Source: Rhyacichthys aspro
Taxonomy: Eukaryota > Chordata > Actinopteri > Gobiiformes > Rhyacichthyidae
Length of the DNA stretch: 64,000 nt
Assembly: GCA_036850595.1 (NCBI GenBank)
Contig: CM072163.1
Coordinates: 14,160,639-14,224,638, forward strand
Direction: 5' to 3'
Shown: in pieces, positions 35,831 through 49,400 of the stretch
Numbering within the stretch: position 1 is the stretch's first letter
How the letters are laid out: the number at the start of each line of letters is the position of its first letter
Notes under the pieces: generated by a model
Told to the model about the DNA's origin: nothing
Database searches by the model: none
Seen by the model: only the letters and a program-made list of their open reading frames with translations
Program-made: the position numbers and the translations under genes

Positions 35831-38800
35831 AATATCAACGGACTTCTATGTGTTTACACCGTGCAGAATTTGTATTTGGCTCTTGATATTTACATGTCTA
35901 ACCCTGCTTTAAATAATCTTTAAATATGAGCTCTCAGTCATATGCCATTGTGTGCAGCTCCATTTTTACAATATGTGCATAGGGCATCATCGCTGTCACT
36001 CCTTTGGGTGCCGTCAAACTGTGTAGGGGACATTGACGTGATCCTAAATACGTAAATAGCCCATTAGCTCGCGCAGCATTGTGCAGTCAGGCCCCCTTGC
36101 ATTCAAAAACCCTGTGGTCGGCTCATATGCGGCAATCTAATTCTACTACTACAAGGAAGGAGCGCAGAGGAGAGGGAGAATTGTATTGTGACAGAGAGCA
36201 CGAGGCAGTGGGAGGGGAAGGGGTAGAGGAGGAGAGGGAGAGAGAGGGCCACAGAGAAGGAGAGAGGTAGCTTAATGCAATAAAGCATGTAGTATTGACA
36301 TCTTTCTCGTGTCTATTGATTCCCCATTATGTTGCTAACAAACCCAGGTTGACATTTTGTCATTTGCAATCATGTTAACACTGCGACTTGCGCACTCCCC
36401 TCCACAAACCAATCTATACCTAGACACACTAGTTTGCACATGCGCTCATGCTTGTGCACTAACAGACTTCAGTTATTCTTGCACGCACTGAGGGAAAGGC
36501 CATGCATATGTAGGGGCTGCATCAGGAAAAGGGAGCACATAAACACGTCGGAAAGTGTCAGAGAGCCAGGGAAACAAAGGATGATTAATAGATTAGGACC
36601 AATGTTTCCTAAACTGTGTGTTTAAAACCCAAGGGTGTCTGGCATATTGTATTTGGGTCACCCCAAACTACACAAATCCACCATTGCCCCCCCAAAAAAA
36701 ACAAAAAGCAAAGAAGCATGTTGTGAGAGTCCCTCTGCATTAAGATAAATAGAGTTGCTTTTCCAGTAACGTAGACACAAGGATAAAGTGTCAAAGACAT
36801 TCACGAATAAACACTGAAGGCTCAAAAATGAACAGTTAGCCAATAAAACACATTTGCCAAAACAGATTTAGACATTTTGAATGTGAAATTAACACATCAG
36901 ATTGGATGTACAACATCAGGAAAAGTGGTGGAAAAAAGACTGATAGATGTGTCAGTTCCAATCGATGTAAGAGGAGACAGACAGAAGGAAAAAATAAGAG
37001 ATTCCTCCATCGAAAGTGAGTGTAAGCAACCATAGGAGTGTGCTCAAGACAGGGTTAGAGCGTATATGGTTAGAGATGCTGCTTAATGGTGTGTGACAGA
37101 AGGTGCATAGCTGAGATGGACTGTATTAAGGTGTGTGGAAGAGAGGGAGAGAGAGAAAAGCCGTCTCCTTGATGTCCTGTCATATCATATCACATGGAGC
37201 ACTGCTATGTTGAGAACCTGCGGTTTCTTCCTGATGTCCCATTAAACTTTTATATACCAGTTAATGTTGATCGCTCCACAAACCACTTTACCACACAAAC
37301 AGTTCACATAGTAGTGGCTCTGACCTGCACCTTCACAGACACAATGCCATTAAAAATAGAACAAACCCTGGATCAGTTAGAGCAGCGTACTATTCAGCTG
37401 GAAAAGAGTGGGATATGCTCGCTTTATGCCGTACGGCGGTGTGTCTATTTCATGTGGATGTGTGAGCCCCCACAGGAGGCTGAGTGCTCCAGGCCTGTTG
37501 TAACATGAAAGAGAATGAAAACACTAGGGGCAGAGAAGGGTCATGTGGGGCTGAGTCAAACACTCCAGCAATGACCTCTGACCCTGCGCTGAGCTCCGAC
37601 TCAAAGGAGTCAAGGAGCTGTCACCAGTTGGAGAGGCAAGTTAACTGAGCGCTCAAGTCAAGAGCCCTACAACGTGCCACCAAACTTTGTGTATGTGTCA
37701 AGTGTTGTGTATGAACAACAGAAGCATCTTGATGCTCAAGGGCCTGAACCAAACTGTCTCTCTGGGAAACTTTCAAAGGATACTTCAGAAAGCCTTATTT
37801 ATGGAACATCCAGGTTCCTGCATGTTTTGGAGAAGTAGACAGGGGGGTCTCACAGAGGATAAACTGGGGCAATAGCAGTTGTACCAAAACGTTGTAGTGT
37901 TTCTAAAAGAGCATTAATGTCTTTGATTATTTCTTTTGTAACATACAGTAAAATTACTATTGTATTTTTGTTATTTTACTTACTTTTTTTTAACTTTTAC
38001 TACTTATGAACTTGCCCTGCCTTTTGGTGCACAGTGAAGTGGCCAGGTTATAAAATAACCTCTGAGGGCACTATACGCTTTCCACTTACAGAATGTGCCA
38101 TCTGACCAAAGGCTATAAGAGTATAGCTATAAGTATTACAACTTGTAACTTAGTTCTAGTCGTATCAGTCTATAACAGATGGCAGATTAGAGGCCTCCAA
38201 GTTTGAGAAGGTCTGTGGTTTGTACTCTTTTATCAGATTAGCATAAAAATCAGGAACAACTGTGAATCACTGTAAGTCCTCCATCTGAGCAATCACACAT
38301 CCAGCAGTGTGTATACACAAGCCATCAGTTTGTCTGCTTATTCAGATGCTGGCCCTGGCCCGGGACACTGAAACATAATGGCTCATCCGTGGTTTACTCT
38401 CACCTCTCAAGCTCAAACTGGGTTTTCCTCTCCCTCCTCGTTTTTCACCCTGTCATCTACTCTTACTTTCAGCCACTCTGCTCTCTCTCTCCAGCTCTCT
38501 CTTTCTACATTTTTTTTTTATCTCATTCTGACATTCGCCATTTTTCACAAAAACTCCTCCTCTCAGGTCCATGCCGCTTCGCCCTGTCCCCTCTTCCCCA
38601 CTCACTCCTCCATATGTGTGTATCTGTAGAGATATGGCAGGTAACAGGTCCTTCTCATCCCTCTCTTCCCCCTCTATCATCCCCTCACTGTCACACACTG
38701 CTGACTGAGGAAGAGAGTAAAGTTCATAGATACAGCAAGGACTGGAGATACTGAATTCCCTCTTACTGTGTTTATATCGCTGCTATATTCTGAAAGTCAA

Positions 38801-39400
38801 AACTGTCGAAAAAATGACTGGAGGGAAGCTTTTTTTTGGGCCGTTTGGGGTTGAAACATGAATTATCTGGACTCTCTTTTAACACAAAGCACAAAATGAA
38901 TGGACTATCACAGTGAGCATGATCAATTTCAATCATCACAAATCACACTCTATGAAAATAGATTCAAGTCCTTGGCCTTAATTAGGTACTACTCTTTTGT
39001 GCAGTTCCTTGTTAGTTTTATTTGTAATTCTCAGACACATCACTGCTCCAGCTGACCTCTAAGCCCACTGGTCTGTGCAGGAACAGGACAGTGGTTGAAA
39101 CATTGCTCAGAAGACCAATGTGAACTTGCTCTAAAGGCAAAACTCTAAGCCCAGAACATCAAAAAGCAACCACACAACACTGAAAACACACCATACTTGA
39201 CTCTTGTTTCTTAACTGTCCTATGAAGGCATTCCAGCTCTGTTGAAAGGGGCATACCATTCATTTTCTGTTGGCATTGTGTCTGTTTTGTGTCTCTAGAA
39301 AAGCAGAAGCCTGGCCTCTTTCAAATCACACAGGTTGGGTCTGGAGACGGGAGTGTGCACTGGCCCTTTAAGAGTCTGTCCACCGGCAAAGGTGCACACA
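35831..39400. other. intergenic, no gene seen
   Basis: Ordinary AT-rich non-coding DNA with GA- and CT-rich tracts (36180-36260, 38470-38540). The 104-codon frame at 37194-37508 lacks splice support and any domain. Confidence 0.5.
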
Positions 39401-40238
39401 GCAGCTACATTTACGCACAATTACGCACGGAGACGCAAGTAACAGTCTGCTCATGCACTAGTGTATAACTTTAAACAGCCCTGTGTGTAGTGGGTGTAAT
39501 GCATCCCCAGCACTCATCCTCATATGTAAACCAGTGCAGAACAGCTGCTGCCTGCTCAAAAACAGTTGAAGCTCCGTCACAGCGGCAGTCAGTAGCACGC
39601 TCGACCCGGCCTGTTCTCAACCACCATGCGTCTTTCATTCCGCTTGAACGCAGATGAAACGCAGACGGCGCCCCAGCCTCAGCCTCACAGCCAGCCGGTA
39701 CCCTCCCCCTCCTACTTGCATCCACAGTCCCCTCTTCTCCTCAGACCTAGCCGTTTTCCAACCGAGCATCCGGGCGAGCAGCGACGGGACAGACAGCTGT
39801 AGTCTTAGGAAGTCTGCATCCATTGCGAAATACAGTTTAGTCTCAACCAGACTCAACCTGAAAGCCAACATTAAAACAGGTTAAAAGCACAAGCACAACA
39901 CGGCACGATCCGGAGTGAATTAACGCCGCTTTCCCCATTTCCTCTCCTCCATCAGTGCGCCAATACTCTCTCCTTCTGTCTCCCCCTCTCCCTGCTTCTA
40001 CCGGCCCAGGAATCGATCTCCGCAGGATCGATAAGTTGGCATGAATATTCCCTGCCTGCCGAGAGTCTAGTTGGGGAGAGACGGAGGCTGAGGCTCAGGC
40101 GCAGGCAGCGGAGGAGAGGAGAAGGATGGGGCTCGTGGAAATACCCGGAAAAGGGACGTATTTAGGCGGCGTGGAAAGCGAGCCAGACACGGGAGGAGTG
40201 GAGCTTTGGCGCATCGCTTTAAGGAAGGGAAAGAAAAT

Positions 40239-40293
40239 ATGGATGCATATTTTTGGACGTCTTTCTTTGTGTTTTTAGGACTGCTTCTCAAAG
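40239..40293 (+). CDS. candidate first coding exon with signal peptide, gene unknown
   Basis: An ATG with A at -3 and G at +4 opens MDAYFWTSFFVFLGLLLK, a short N-region plus a 14-residue hydrophobic core like a signal peptide. It is cut by a possible donor (AAAG|gtactg) in phase 1. It sits inside a CpG-rich promoter-like stretch, with a GC-rich 5'-UTR-like sequence before it. A 55-nt signal-peptide exon followed by a long intron is usual for secreted or cell-surface neural proteins. No second exon was found in the remaining 23 kb, so the gene cannot be named. Confidence 0.3.
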
Positions 40294-41169
40294 GTACTGT
40301 AGGTGGGTGTGTGCGTTAACAGCTCGCCCCGTTTTGCACGGCTCCGAGCAAAGGCGGGGCGAGGTCTGCACGGCTTGACCGACATGGAGGAGGTGTGTAG
40401 AGGGAGAGGAAACATGTTTCTTACCGGAGTTGGAGCGGAGAGCCAGGGGGGACTTGAGGCGCCAGGCGTTGAGGTCAGGGGCAGTTCTTTGAAACACGAA
40501 CGGCACCGGCAACGGAACAAACATGATCTTCGTCCTGGTTCTTGTTTTGGTTTGGCGAATAACGTGTCAGGACGAGCTCTGTCCTCTGGCGAATCTTGGC
40601 CCGTTCTTCTTGTAGTAGACAGCTTTGGGGATGTATTTGGTTTGGAGAGCTTAACATGAAGCCCAGCTGCGCACTTTTATTTACATGTGGACTTTAGTTT
40701 TCTATGTGCATAGACTATATTCGTACATATAGATGGTGGTCCCTTCCCTTGCAGCCCAGACTAACACACAGACGGACAGAGGGGATCAGACTTTACGCTA
40801 CAGGAAAAAAAGTTACAAATTCAAGCCTTTGGTAAACTAACTCTCTTTTCTTCTCCTTGAGTAAACATAGAGGGCCTGGAGCTTAATACACCCCTCGCTA
40901 ATGCTTCCTGGCGGCGTGAAAAGGCATGAGAACAGTCGCTGTAGTCTCCTGTAGCCGGTATTAGCTTTGGTTTCAAGAGATCGAACAGTGTCAAAGGCGC
41001 GTCTTAAGTCTTATTTGGATTCTCTGTGGGTTATTATTTGGTTTGCTCTATTGTATTTGGTCTCTAGCTGCACGCTCACTCCTCTCCTCTTTTGCATGAA
41101 GGCTACAGAAGACATTCGTGCGCCCGTGCGTACTGTACTGAGGCGCGTCGGGAGCGCGTTGGCTTCATT

Positions 41170-41191
41170 TAAAAAAAAAAAAAAAAAAAAA
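41170..41191. repeat. poly-A tract
   Basis: An uninterrupted run of A within the CpG-rich region. An (AAAT)n tract follows at about 41346-41371 and a (CCA)n tract at about 41628-41652. Confidence 0.9.
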
Positions 41192-42009
41192 AGGCTATTG
41201 TATGCAAGAGCCGTGGAAATCAACTGTGTCTAAAAGTGTCCGAGACAAACGCACACAAACACAGCACACCTTCGCGCCCCTGTACGCTCCTCCTCCCCCG
41301 CGCTCTGTCACAAGGCAGTAATTAAAACGCAATCAATCGATAGACAAATAAATAAATAAATAAATAAATAAAGGAGAGAAGGAAGTAAATAAATAACAAT
41401 ACAGAGTCCGTGTTAGGTGGCGGTGTGGCGGTGCACTTGCCTATCTCCGTCCATCCGTCTGTGTGTCTTTTTGTGTCTGTCTTTCTGTTTGTCCCCCGCG
41501 AGCTCTCTCTTTTAACGTGGGAACCCCAAACAGCGACTCGACCCGGCTCCCTCCAGGATTGTAGCGATCTGCCACTATGAGGCTGGCCGCAACATTGAAG
41601 CGAGAGAGGAGCCGCTACTACTCACACATCACCACCACCACCACCACCACCCTCACCTCCCCCCACCCTCCTCCTCCTCCTCTCCCACTCATCCATCCCG
41701 GCCCTCCTCCCCTCCTTCTCTCCCCCTTCCTCATCCACTCCCCCCCTTCGTTTTCACTACCGCTGCAAAAGGTATCCTGTATTGATTTGCTGGATTCCCC
41801 CCACCACCTCCACCACCTCCACCTCTCTCTCTTAATAATAAGGAGCCATAATGATGCCAGCGGTGATCAGCGCGGAAAAAAAGGGGGGGGGGGGCCGCCA
41901 CATATCAAGAAGTAGGATCCATGGATACCTACGGGCGCCTTAACGCAGAGGAGCTGAGCGGCGTGAGCGCGCAATTAAGTTAGCTCATCACCAGCAGTGC
42001 TTTTAATAA

Positions 42010-43130
42010 GCCCTCCCGAGCGTGTGGTTATTCATGCCCAGGACAAGAGCGACCACTGCTGTTCCAAGCAGCTGAGACGGACAGATAATGCACTTTTTTT
42101 TTTTTTTTTTTTTTGGAACAGGAGGAAAGTCAAGCTTCTCTGAATAAAAAGAAAGAACGTGGCAGTCTTTAAATGAATAGTCTGTTTTTTTTAATGCAAT
42201 GTTGTTCAGGATGGACACAGTGAAATGTGGTTGAACTTGAGGAGTGTGGGGTTATGGATGTAAAGAGCCAGTAAAGATACTCCAGAGTCAATCCTAGCAA
42301 GATTGTAAAATGTGGCAGAGTTTTATAAAAAAAGGATGCTTTACCAGTACGTGCCTATATTGTGTATAAGCAACAGTAAAAAGAGACTGTAGATGACCTG
42401 AAGAAGTAAATTTGAAAAACTCCAGCAGCACTGATTGAGGAGAATGGAAGATGGACTCTGCTGAATCTCACCTTTGAAATGATCTCTATTGTAAAGCATT
42501 TGGGGAAAAAAATAAATAAAAGCACTACAGTTTTTTTAGAGGGAAGTGAAAAAGGGCTGTTATTTATGACCACCAAATCCATGAATAACAGGGATGAAGG
42601 CAGAGTATCCACTGTGTTACGCCTCTATGGGATATGTGTTGAATTTGTTAAAGCTGTAATATTATAGGGAAAAACAGCAGTTATTTAAATGTATTTTCAG
42701 GCTATTTACTTTGAAATGAAATAATCAAGAAATGGAAGATACACTTAATAATTAGAGTCAAAGTCTGAGCTGTGTCCTTAGTGGAATATAGAAAAATAAG
42801 TCAAACTACATCAAAACACATCCTCTATTATGTTTGTGGTCCATGTAACAAGATAATACAAGACAGGGGTTCTTTAGTTGATGCAGGAAGATCATGGAGT
42901 GCCCCCAACTCACTGCTCACCCTCTGGTCTTAAGCCGGCCTCCTCAGCGTGCCTCTCCCTGCCTCCTACCTCCTAACTCCTGCCTCCTTCCTCTTGCCTC
43001 CTGCCCTCTCCCGTCCTGCTCCTTGCCACCAACACGCTGTCAATTACAGGCCAGCATCAGTCAACGCCGGCCGCTTACACACCAGATTATTGTCGATATA
43101 GATTTTTAAATAGAAAAATCTATACCTTAA
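42010..43130. other. intergenic, no gene seen
   Basis: A poly-T run at 42091-42114, then AT-rich DNA and a CT-rich tract at 42890-43030. Nothing coding is recognised. Confidence 0.6.
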
Positions 43131-43139
43131 ACATCCTAG

Positions 43140-43420
43140 TCAATACGGGCAAATCAATAGGAATGAGCAGCTCCTGTAGGGTCTGAAAGCCCTATCCCGC
43201 AGGACTGTTTAGACCACTTAAACAGCGGCTCATTAGGAGTATTTTAATTCACATCCAGGCAGTCATCACATTCGTATCCTCCGCAGAGATGCCGTTTCGA
43301 CCAGTCATCAATACACAGCCATATGTGAGCTGTAAAGTGGCATATTCTTAATTATGAAAAATGTGTCGTTCCCTGTAGTGGGCTTTATTGTCCTTCTCCC
43401 TACGCTTCACGAATGACAGA
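43140..43420. promoter_or_regulatory. candidate conserved non-coding element
   Basis: Repeat-free sequence of balanced composition. It has CAAATCAATAGG, GCTCATTAGG, TTTTAATTCAC, CATCAATACAC and CTTAATTATG (homeodomain and PBX/Onecut-type cores). There is no coding potential. Inferred regulatory role. Confidence 0.22.
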
Positions 43421-46400
43421 TGACATCTGCAGGTCCAACGAGAGAGAGGAGGGGACGAGAAGAGGAGGGGGGGAAGAGTTGGGGAAGACGAGAAGTGACG
43501 GGTTGTCCTTCAAAGACCCCCTTCTCCGCACTGAGGGAGCCGAGCGCGCCCCCTATCCCTCCCTCCTCCTCCCCACCGCACTCCTTCCAGACAAAAGCAA
43601 TTATTTCTTGTAGAATGTAGTGTGGTTGTGCGCGTCTGTGGAAGAGAAGGAGGGATGGAGGGAGGGAAGGAGGGAGGGAGGGCTGTGCGCGAGAGATTGA
43701 AGGAGAGGAAAATAAGATGGTGTTGGTGGGGCAGGGGGGGAGGACGGGAAGGTGATGCTAACACCTATACAGCATCCAACCCGTTTGTTCCCCCCCTTTT
43801 GCAAGAACACTTTTGGAACCAAAATCTTCTCTGTTCTAACACGGCTGCAATGACAACTAAACACTCACTCTATTCACACTAGTCACGGGCCCGGGACGCT
43901 TTTACATGAACAAAAGACACTTGGAGGTCATTACCAAGCAACAGATGACATAGAAAAACTTTTAAACTTTATTCAAGAGGGATAGAGATTCTTCAAATTT
44001 CAATCAAATGGATCTGTTTGCTTTAAATGGTGACAGTTTTTATAGTGGTCTGGCCTTTGCAGAACAAGTCAGCCCTTGTTTTTAACTGGATCTTCTTCTT
44101 CATGATAGTCTGATTAAAACAACACAAACAGCCAAGTGCATTATTCATTTTGTTTTTTTTGTTTTTTTCTTGCTTGTGACACGATTGGAACGTGGGACCT
44201 CACACATACAGTAAGGACTCTTCCAGGTGTGCAAGCGATCAAAGATATTCGAACATCAAATCCAAACGGCCCACACGACAAGTCTTTCTCCGCGAGTCGT
44301 CCCAGGTGACAAAACTGACCTCAACACCCCCCGAGTGTGTTTCTTGTTTGACCGCTGCCTATAGGGCCCCTGCAGCGAGTCGCTCTGTCCAGTTTCGGTC
44401 CCCAGAGAGGCCCATGAGAGAAGGAGTGCTCCCCTGGGGGGCCGCTCCAGCCAATAACCCCTGCTGGAAAACTCTCTTTAGGGGCCACGCGGTCCTGATT
44501 GTCCACCTCCCTCCCTATCAAACCTCCAAATCCATACAGAGATATATAGCTGCTTGCATTGTTTTCTGGCCTGTATCTCCCCTCTGCTGTATTGAAAAAT
44601 GCTCTTCCAAAATTGTCTCTCTCTCTTTCTCTTTGCTTCTTCTTCTTTTTTTTTTTTTTACAGATAGAGAAATACTGTAATGGATGTAATATTGGATCCT
44701 GGATACAAGCAGCAAATTTCAGGGATTAGAAATGATTATTGTGACTTCAGCGGACAATACTGGATAGATTTTTAATCATTTTAAAATTGGATTTTTGTCG
44801 CTTTTTTCCCCCTTTCCTTAACAGTAACTCAAATGATGAATTTTTATTTATAATTTCACTTTGTGTTTTTAGATTAGTTTAATGACGTATGGCAAAGAAA
44901 TGAGTGTTTATTTGTACTGGGAGAGTAAATGATGGGGCATTTTTCAGCAACATATTTCGTCTCTTGAGTATAATGCTACAAATATGGCACTATAATTTAT
45001 TATAAGTGTGTAATAATTGTATTCTAAAAAAGTAAAACTACATGAATTTCTTTTGTGCATAAAAAAAATAAAAAATGTTGCCAAATCCTATGCATTACAT
45101 GGACAAAATAAAGTTTTTTTTTATTAAGAAAGCTTTCCTGTGTTTTCTGTTTTTAAAAATGAACAAGATACTGTACTGCATTATCCTTATGGCTGAATGA
45201 GATGATCCATTTTGTACCACACATTTTAAATAGTATGTCCTAATCTAGTGGCAGGGTGATGTACACACAGTGCTCATGTTTTTTATATACTATATGCTAT
45301 AATAACAGTTACATACAAATATATTCATAGAGAGCAATTTCCTCAATTCCTCACAAAATATGTTTCCCATGTCGTGTACTGCAGGTCACAATGTGGCATG
45401 AAATATTTATCCAATCAGAGCAAGCTACAAGTATCCTCAGGCTATACATTAGTCATAACACATGCATTAGTCATACACTCTTGGTAATTGCTTGTTATTC
45501 ATTCAATGATTGATATGACTAGTGAAAATGTTGAATATGAAACTGAAGGGTTTTTCTTGTAAATGATGGTTGGGAGTACAGCAGAAGAACATGTTTTTTG
45601 TTTGTTTTTTTCCCAGCGTATTGTGAGTGTGACCCCACTCATCTGCAGGTGATCCAATCCATGTCGTGGTCATAGTTAAATGGTGATGTCATGTTGACAA
45701 ACGAGCTGGTTAAATTAAATTCTCACTCATCAATAACGCCGTCAGTCAGGAATCAATAGCAGCCAACAGTGGCGTTGCCGGCTCTGTCAGCGACCTAACA
45801 AGGCCCCATTAGAATGGACAACGCTCCCTCACTGTCGGCCCATCCCACGACCAGCCAACACACTCTTCTCATATCCTCTCCGACACACACACGGCAAAAA
45901 CGCAATATTCACATAAAGCCACGCTCTGACATGATGTATAGATTTGTCAAGATAATATGGATATGATGCATGGGCTTTTATGAGGTTGGTTCGTTGGTGG
46001 CTTTGTGGGTGTGCGCGGGGATGAGTTGGAAGTGAAGTTTGTGTGTGTCGTGTCTGTGTGTGGGAAGGAGGAAGGCTGTGCAGGCTTTGGATCCCACCGC
46101 AGAGTTCAAATCCAACTGAGATTCAATCAATCCAAGAAGACACACACACACACGCAACCGAAGAAAAAAGTAACCCTTGCTTGTATTTGTGTGTTACTGC
46201 TCTGTGTGTATGTAGATGCCAGTCACAAAGAGTCCCGGCGTGAGAGTGATAAAACTGTAGCTCAATACACCCAGCGCTATCTTGGTCCTTTCACTCTCCC
46301 TTCAGTTTAACTTCTCTCACTTTTCACGAACAAGCAGCTGATCCAGCGAAAGCCCTTGTTCTTTCTGAATTCCGTGTCTTTTTTATTAGTTTTTATTAAC

Positions 46401-49400
46401 TTTGCCTCCCTCTCTCTCTGTCAGCACTCTCAATAATCAATGCTGATATATTGCCAATATCCCGCTCAGTCCCTTGTGCCATCTTTCACCGAGCCTCGGT
46501 TATTGGGGGAGATTGGCCCAATAATAATGATATTTATTATAGATATTTATTATCTGGGATTGTGGCAGTGCTGCTGAAGACTCGGCAAACTGGCACACAA
46601 ACCTGAGCACACAAAGTCTCTCTGGGGCTCTTTAATTTACCTGGTAACATGAGGTGATTATTCCCAACACAGATAGTGAGGGGGGTTATCAGCAGCGGCC
46701 ATAGCATTCAATGTATTCACTCCACATTATAGAGTCGGGCGCTCCGGTGTGAGAACCAGGAGCCCAAGGTCTATCTACGGTAGACGACCGACACCGAGCG
46801 TCGTTTAGAGACCGAGGGGAAGCTCGATGGGGAGGGGTCAAGTATGGCGGCAGAGAAACGCTCATTGTGAGTGCGACTTCAGGAAACAGATGCAAAACAG
46901 CAAATGAATTAAAGGTCAACAAAGTGACACCACACGCACTGGAAAATGCAGACCACTGTGAGGTGTGAAGATAGAAGGGTTTTTATTTCAATTTGCAGGA
47001 CAATGAGGGTATAATACGCAGGATTCAATGAAAATCCATTTCCTACAGCTAGAACATGGACAGAAATGTTTATATTAACTTACTTCCCTCCATCTTTGTT
47101 TACCAATGTCCTCCTGAAGGTTGTTTTTGGGTGTGTTACTCTCAGGTAATTGCAGATGAAAGTAATATACAGCAATAAGTGGCACAGGATTATTCAGAAC
47201 AAGAGTAAACCTGGATTTGACTTGAAACTGGTGAGAACTAGACCTTTTTAGCTTATGTGGTAACAATACTGTATGTCTGTGATTATTACACATGCAAATA
47301 TGCACTATGGGTCACCTGTGTGGTGGTGCCAAAACAGCATGTAAGGGTTTTTTTTAATTTAATTTTTTTAATTTAACGTAGTGATTACACAAGCACGCTT
47401 AATATGAACAGCAGTCCAGGGTTCAAGATTGAAACAGCGTTTGGTCCGGGGAGGGGATGCAGGAGGAGAGAGGGGACTGGACAATCTGGCCTCTGCACCC
47501 CTCCTCCCACCCCTTTCCCCCCTCTCTCACTCACTCGCTCACACACACACATCCAAGTCCCGTGAAACCCCCCAGGCCTCATCTACGCCCCCCTCCATCC
47601 CTCCAGTAGCCAGGGCCCCAGACGGTAATCCACCCCAGTGCTCCTCATCCTTTCATGTATTGATTTCCTCTCCTGCTCCGCGGTTACATGTCGCACCCAC
47701 GTCATTGGGTCCCGGCTGCTCCCCTCTCCTCACCCCCCTCCCCTTCAAACCCCCCCATCTCATCCAAACCCCACAACACACCAACAACAACAACTACTAG
47801 GGAGGGAGGGGCCAAGGTTGTACACCCAGCCCCATCCAGGAGTGGAAAAAAAAAGAAAAAAAAAAACGGCAGATAAAGCACTGCAGTATTTCAGCAAAGC
47901 AACCAGCATTTTACAGGGATAGAAACAAACAGGGGAGGATGGAGGGAGAGAAATAAGAGGGAAAAAAATTTGCCCCTGGGGGCTGCAGAGGATATTGTGG
48001 AAATTATCAGAGTGCGACACACGCTGGAAGTCCGTAGCCAGAGATTTATTTCAAATTTGTCTTTGACAGTGAAATTTATCACTGAGTGGGTCGGTATGTG
48101 CTCTAATTTTATGGACACATTAGGAAGACCTCTCAAAGCCCCAATTTAATTGTATCGGAAAAAGTGTCCATTATATTCATAATTAAATCTTTCTAAAATA
48201 TGAAGGACATGCAGTCTGCTCCAAAGCTTAAATGATCCCATCAAGAATTTATGCATTTCTTGACAGCACCTATCTAAATTAAGCCACGGCTTCTTTCCCA
48301 CACACATCTTGTTTTAAGGTGAACTTTTTGGCCAAACTAAATATTGATACAGCCGTGCGTTCTGATTTGCCAGTGTACATTTGATCAACATGAAAGTGGA
48401 CCTAGTGTGTCAGGGCGAGAGATGAAGTATGTATGAGACAGCAGCTGGGAGTGCGGCGGGTCAAGGTGAGGACTGGTGTGTGTAATGGCCAGTGTGTGTC
48501 TATGGGGCTGTGCTGGACGTGCAAGGACATTTTCTGTGTCTGTGTGGCTTGTGTTGGGCCTCGATCGTATGTGTATACATGAGCTGAGAGGGACACGTCT
48601 GCGCCTCACGTGGCTGCGTGCTGAGTCGGCAGCTTTGACTTGTGATCTAAAAAAGTGTCCAAAACAGTGACCATCATGCACCGTGAGCTGTGTGTTAGTA
48701 ACATGACTTCCCTTCTTCCATGTATTTATACAACCATTTTTCAAACTAAAGCTAATGCCGTGAGAATGAGAGAAAGTGTTTCACAAACATAGGGATGTTC
48801 ATTTTCTACACATTTTGGCTCAGGTGTGGTTTGGAGTTTAGTTAAGGTTACAAGGATTATGTCTGGGGAATCACAAACAATGTGATTTTTACCTCTAAAT
48901 GTACAACATATACTCCCAAGAGAACCATCACGTGGTTCACATAAAATGTGATCTACTTAATAAAAAGTCCATGTGGTTTGGGACACACTGGCAAAGGACC
49001 AAGAGTATTATCTGATTATATAGTATGTATAGAATATATCTTATCTTATTATAAGAGAATTAAAGACCAGAATATCTGAAAACTGAAGCAGCATTAGAAA
49101 CCAAGACATTAGGAATCCTGTGGCAGTACATTTCAAAGAAAATCATTCTATCTCATCTCTAAATACATTGGAATTGAACTTGCCCAACTCCCCAGAAGAG
49201 GAGGAGTTGTAAACTCTCTCCTTTTAAAGAAAGAAAGTTTTTACATTTATACTCTCCAGACCCTCTCATCAAAAGGTTTAAAACAAGAGTATATCTATTT
49301 TTTTTTTTATAATTGTACCCATATGACTATCCGTTATATGGAGATTTATGTTGGAGAGATTCTTCTAAAAATGTTCATCAATCAATTAAATGATTAAAAT

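Larger units (their letters stand above)
39400..42000. promoter_or_regulatory. CpG-rich promoter-like region
   Basis: CpG dinucleotides are much denser than in the flanks, with GC-rich patches at 39560-39780, 40080-40210, 40310-40620 and 41900-41985. No TATA box stands out, as is usual for CpG-type promoters. Paired ATCGAT motifs lie at 40013 and 40027. The region could drive the + strand first-exon candidate at 40239. It could also be a distal, divergent promoter for pou2f2 on the minus strand. Confidence 0.4.

Noticed and set aside
40239..40293. Assigning the signal-peptide exon to grik5 or another named neighbour of pou2f2
   Set aside because: GRIK5 is near POU2F2 in mammals, but on its 3' side, and no glutamate-receptor exon was found here. 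Naming would be a guess.
44192..44680. 162-codon + strand frame
   Set aside because: No domain and no splice context, and it ends in poly-T-encoded phenylalanines; judged incidental.
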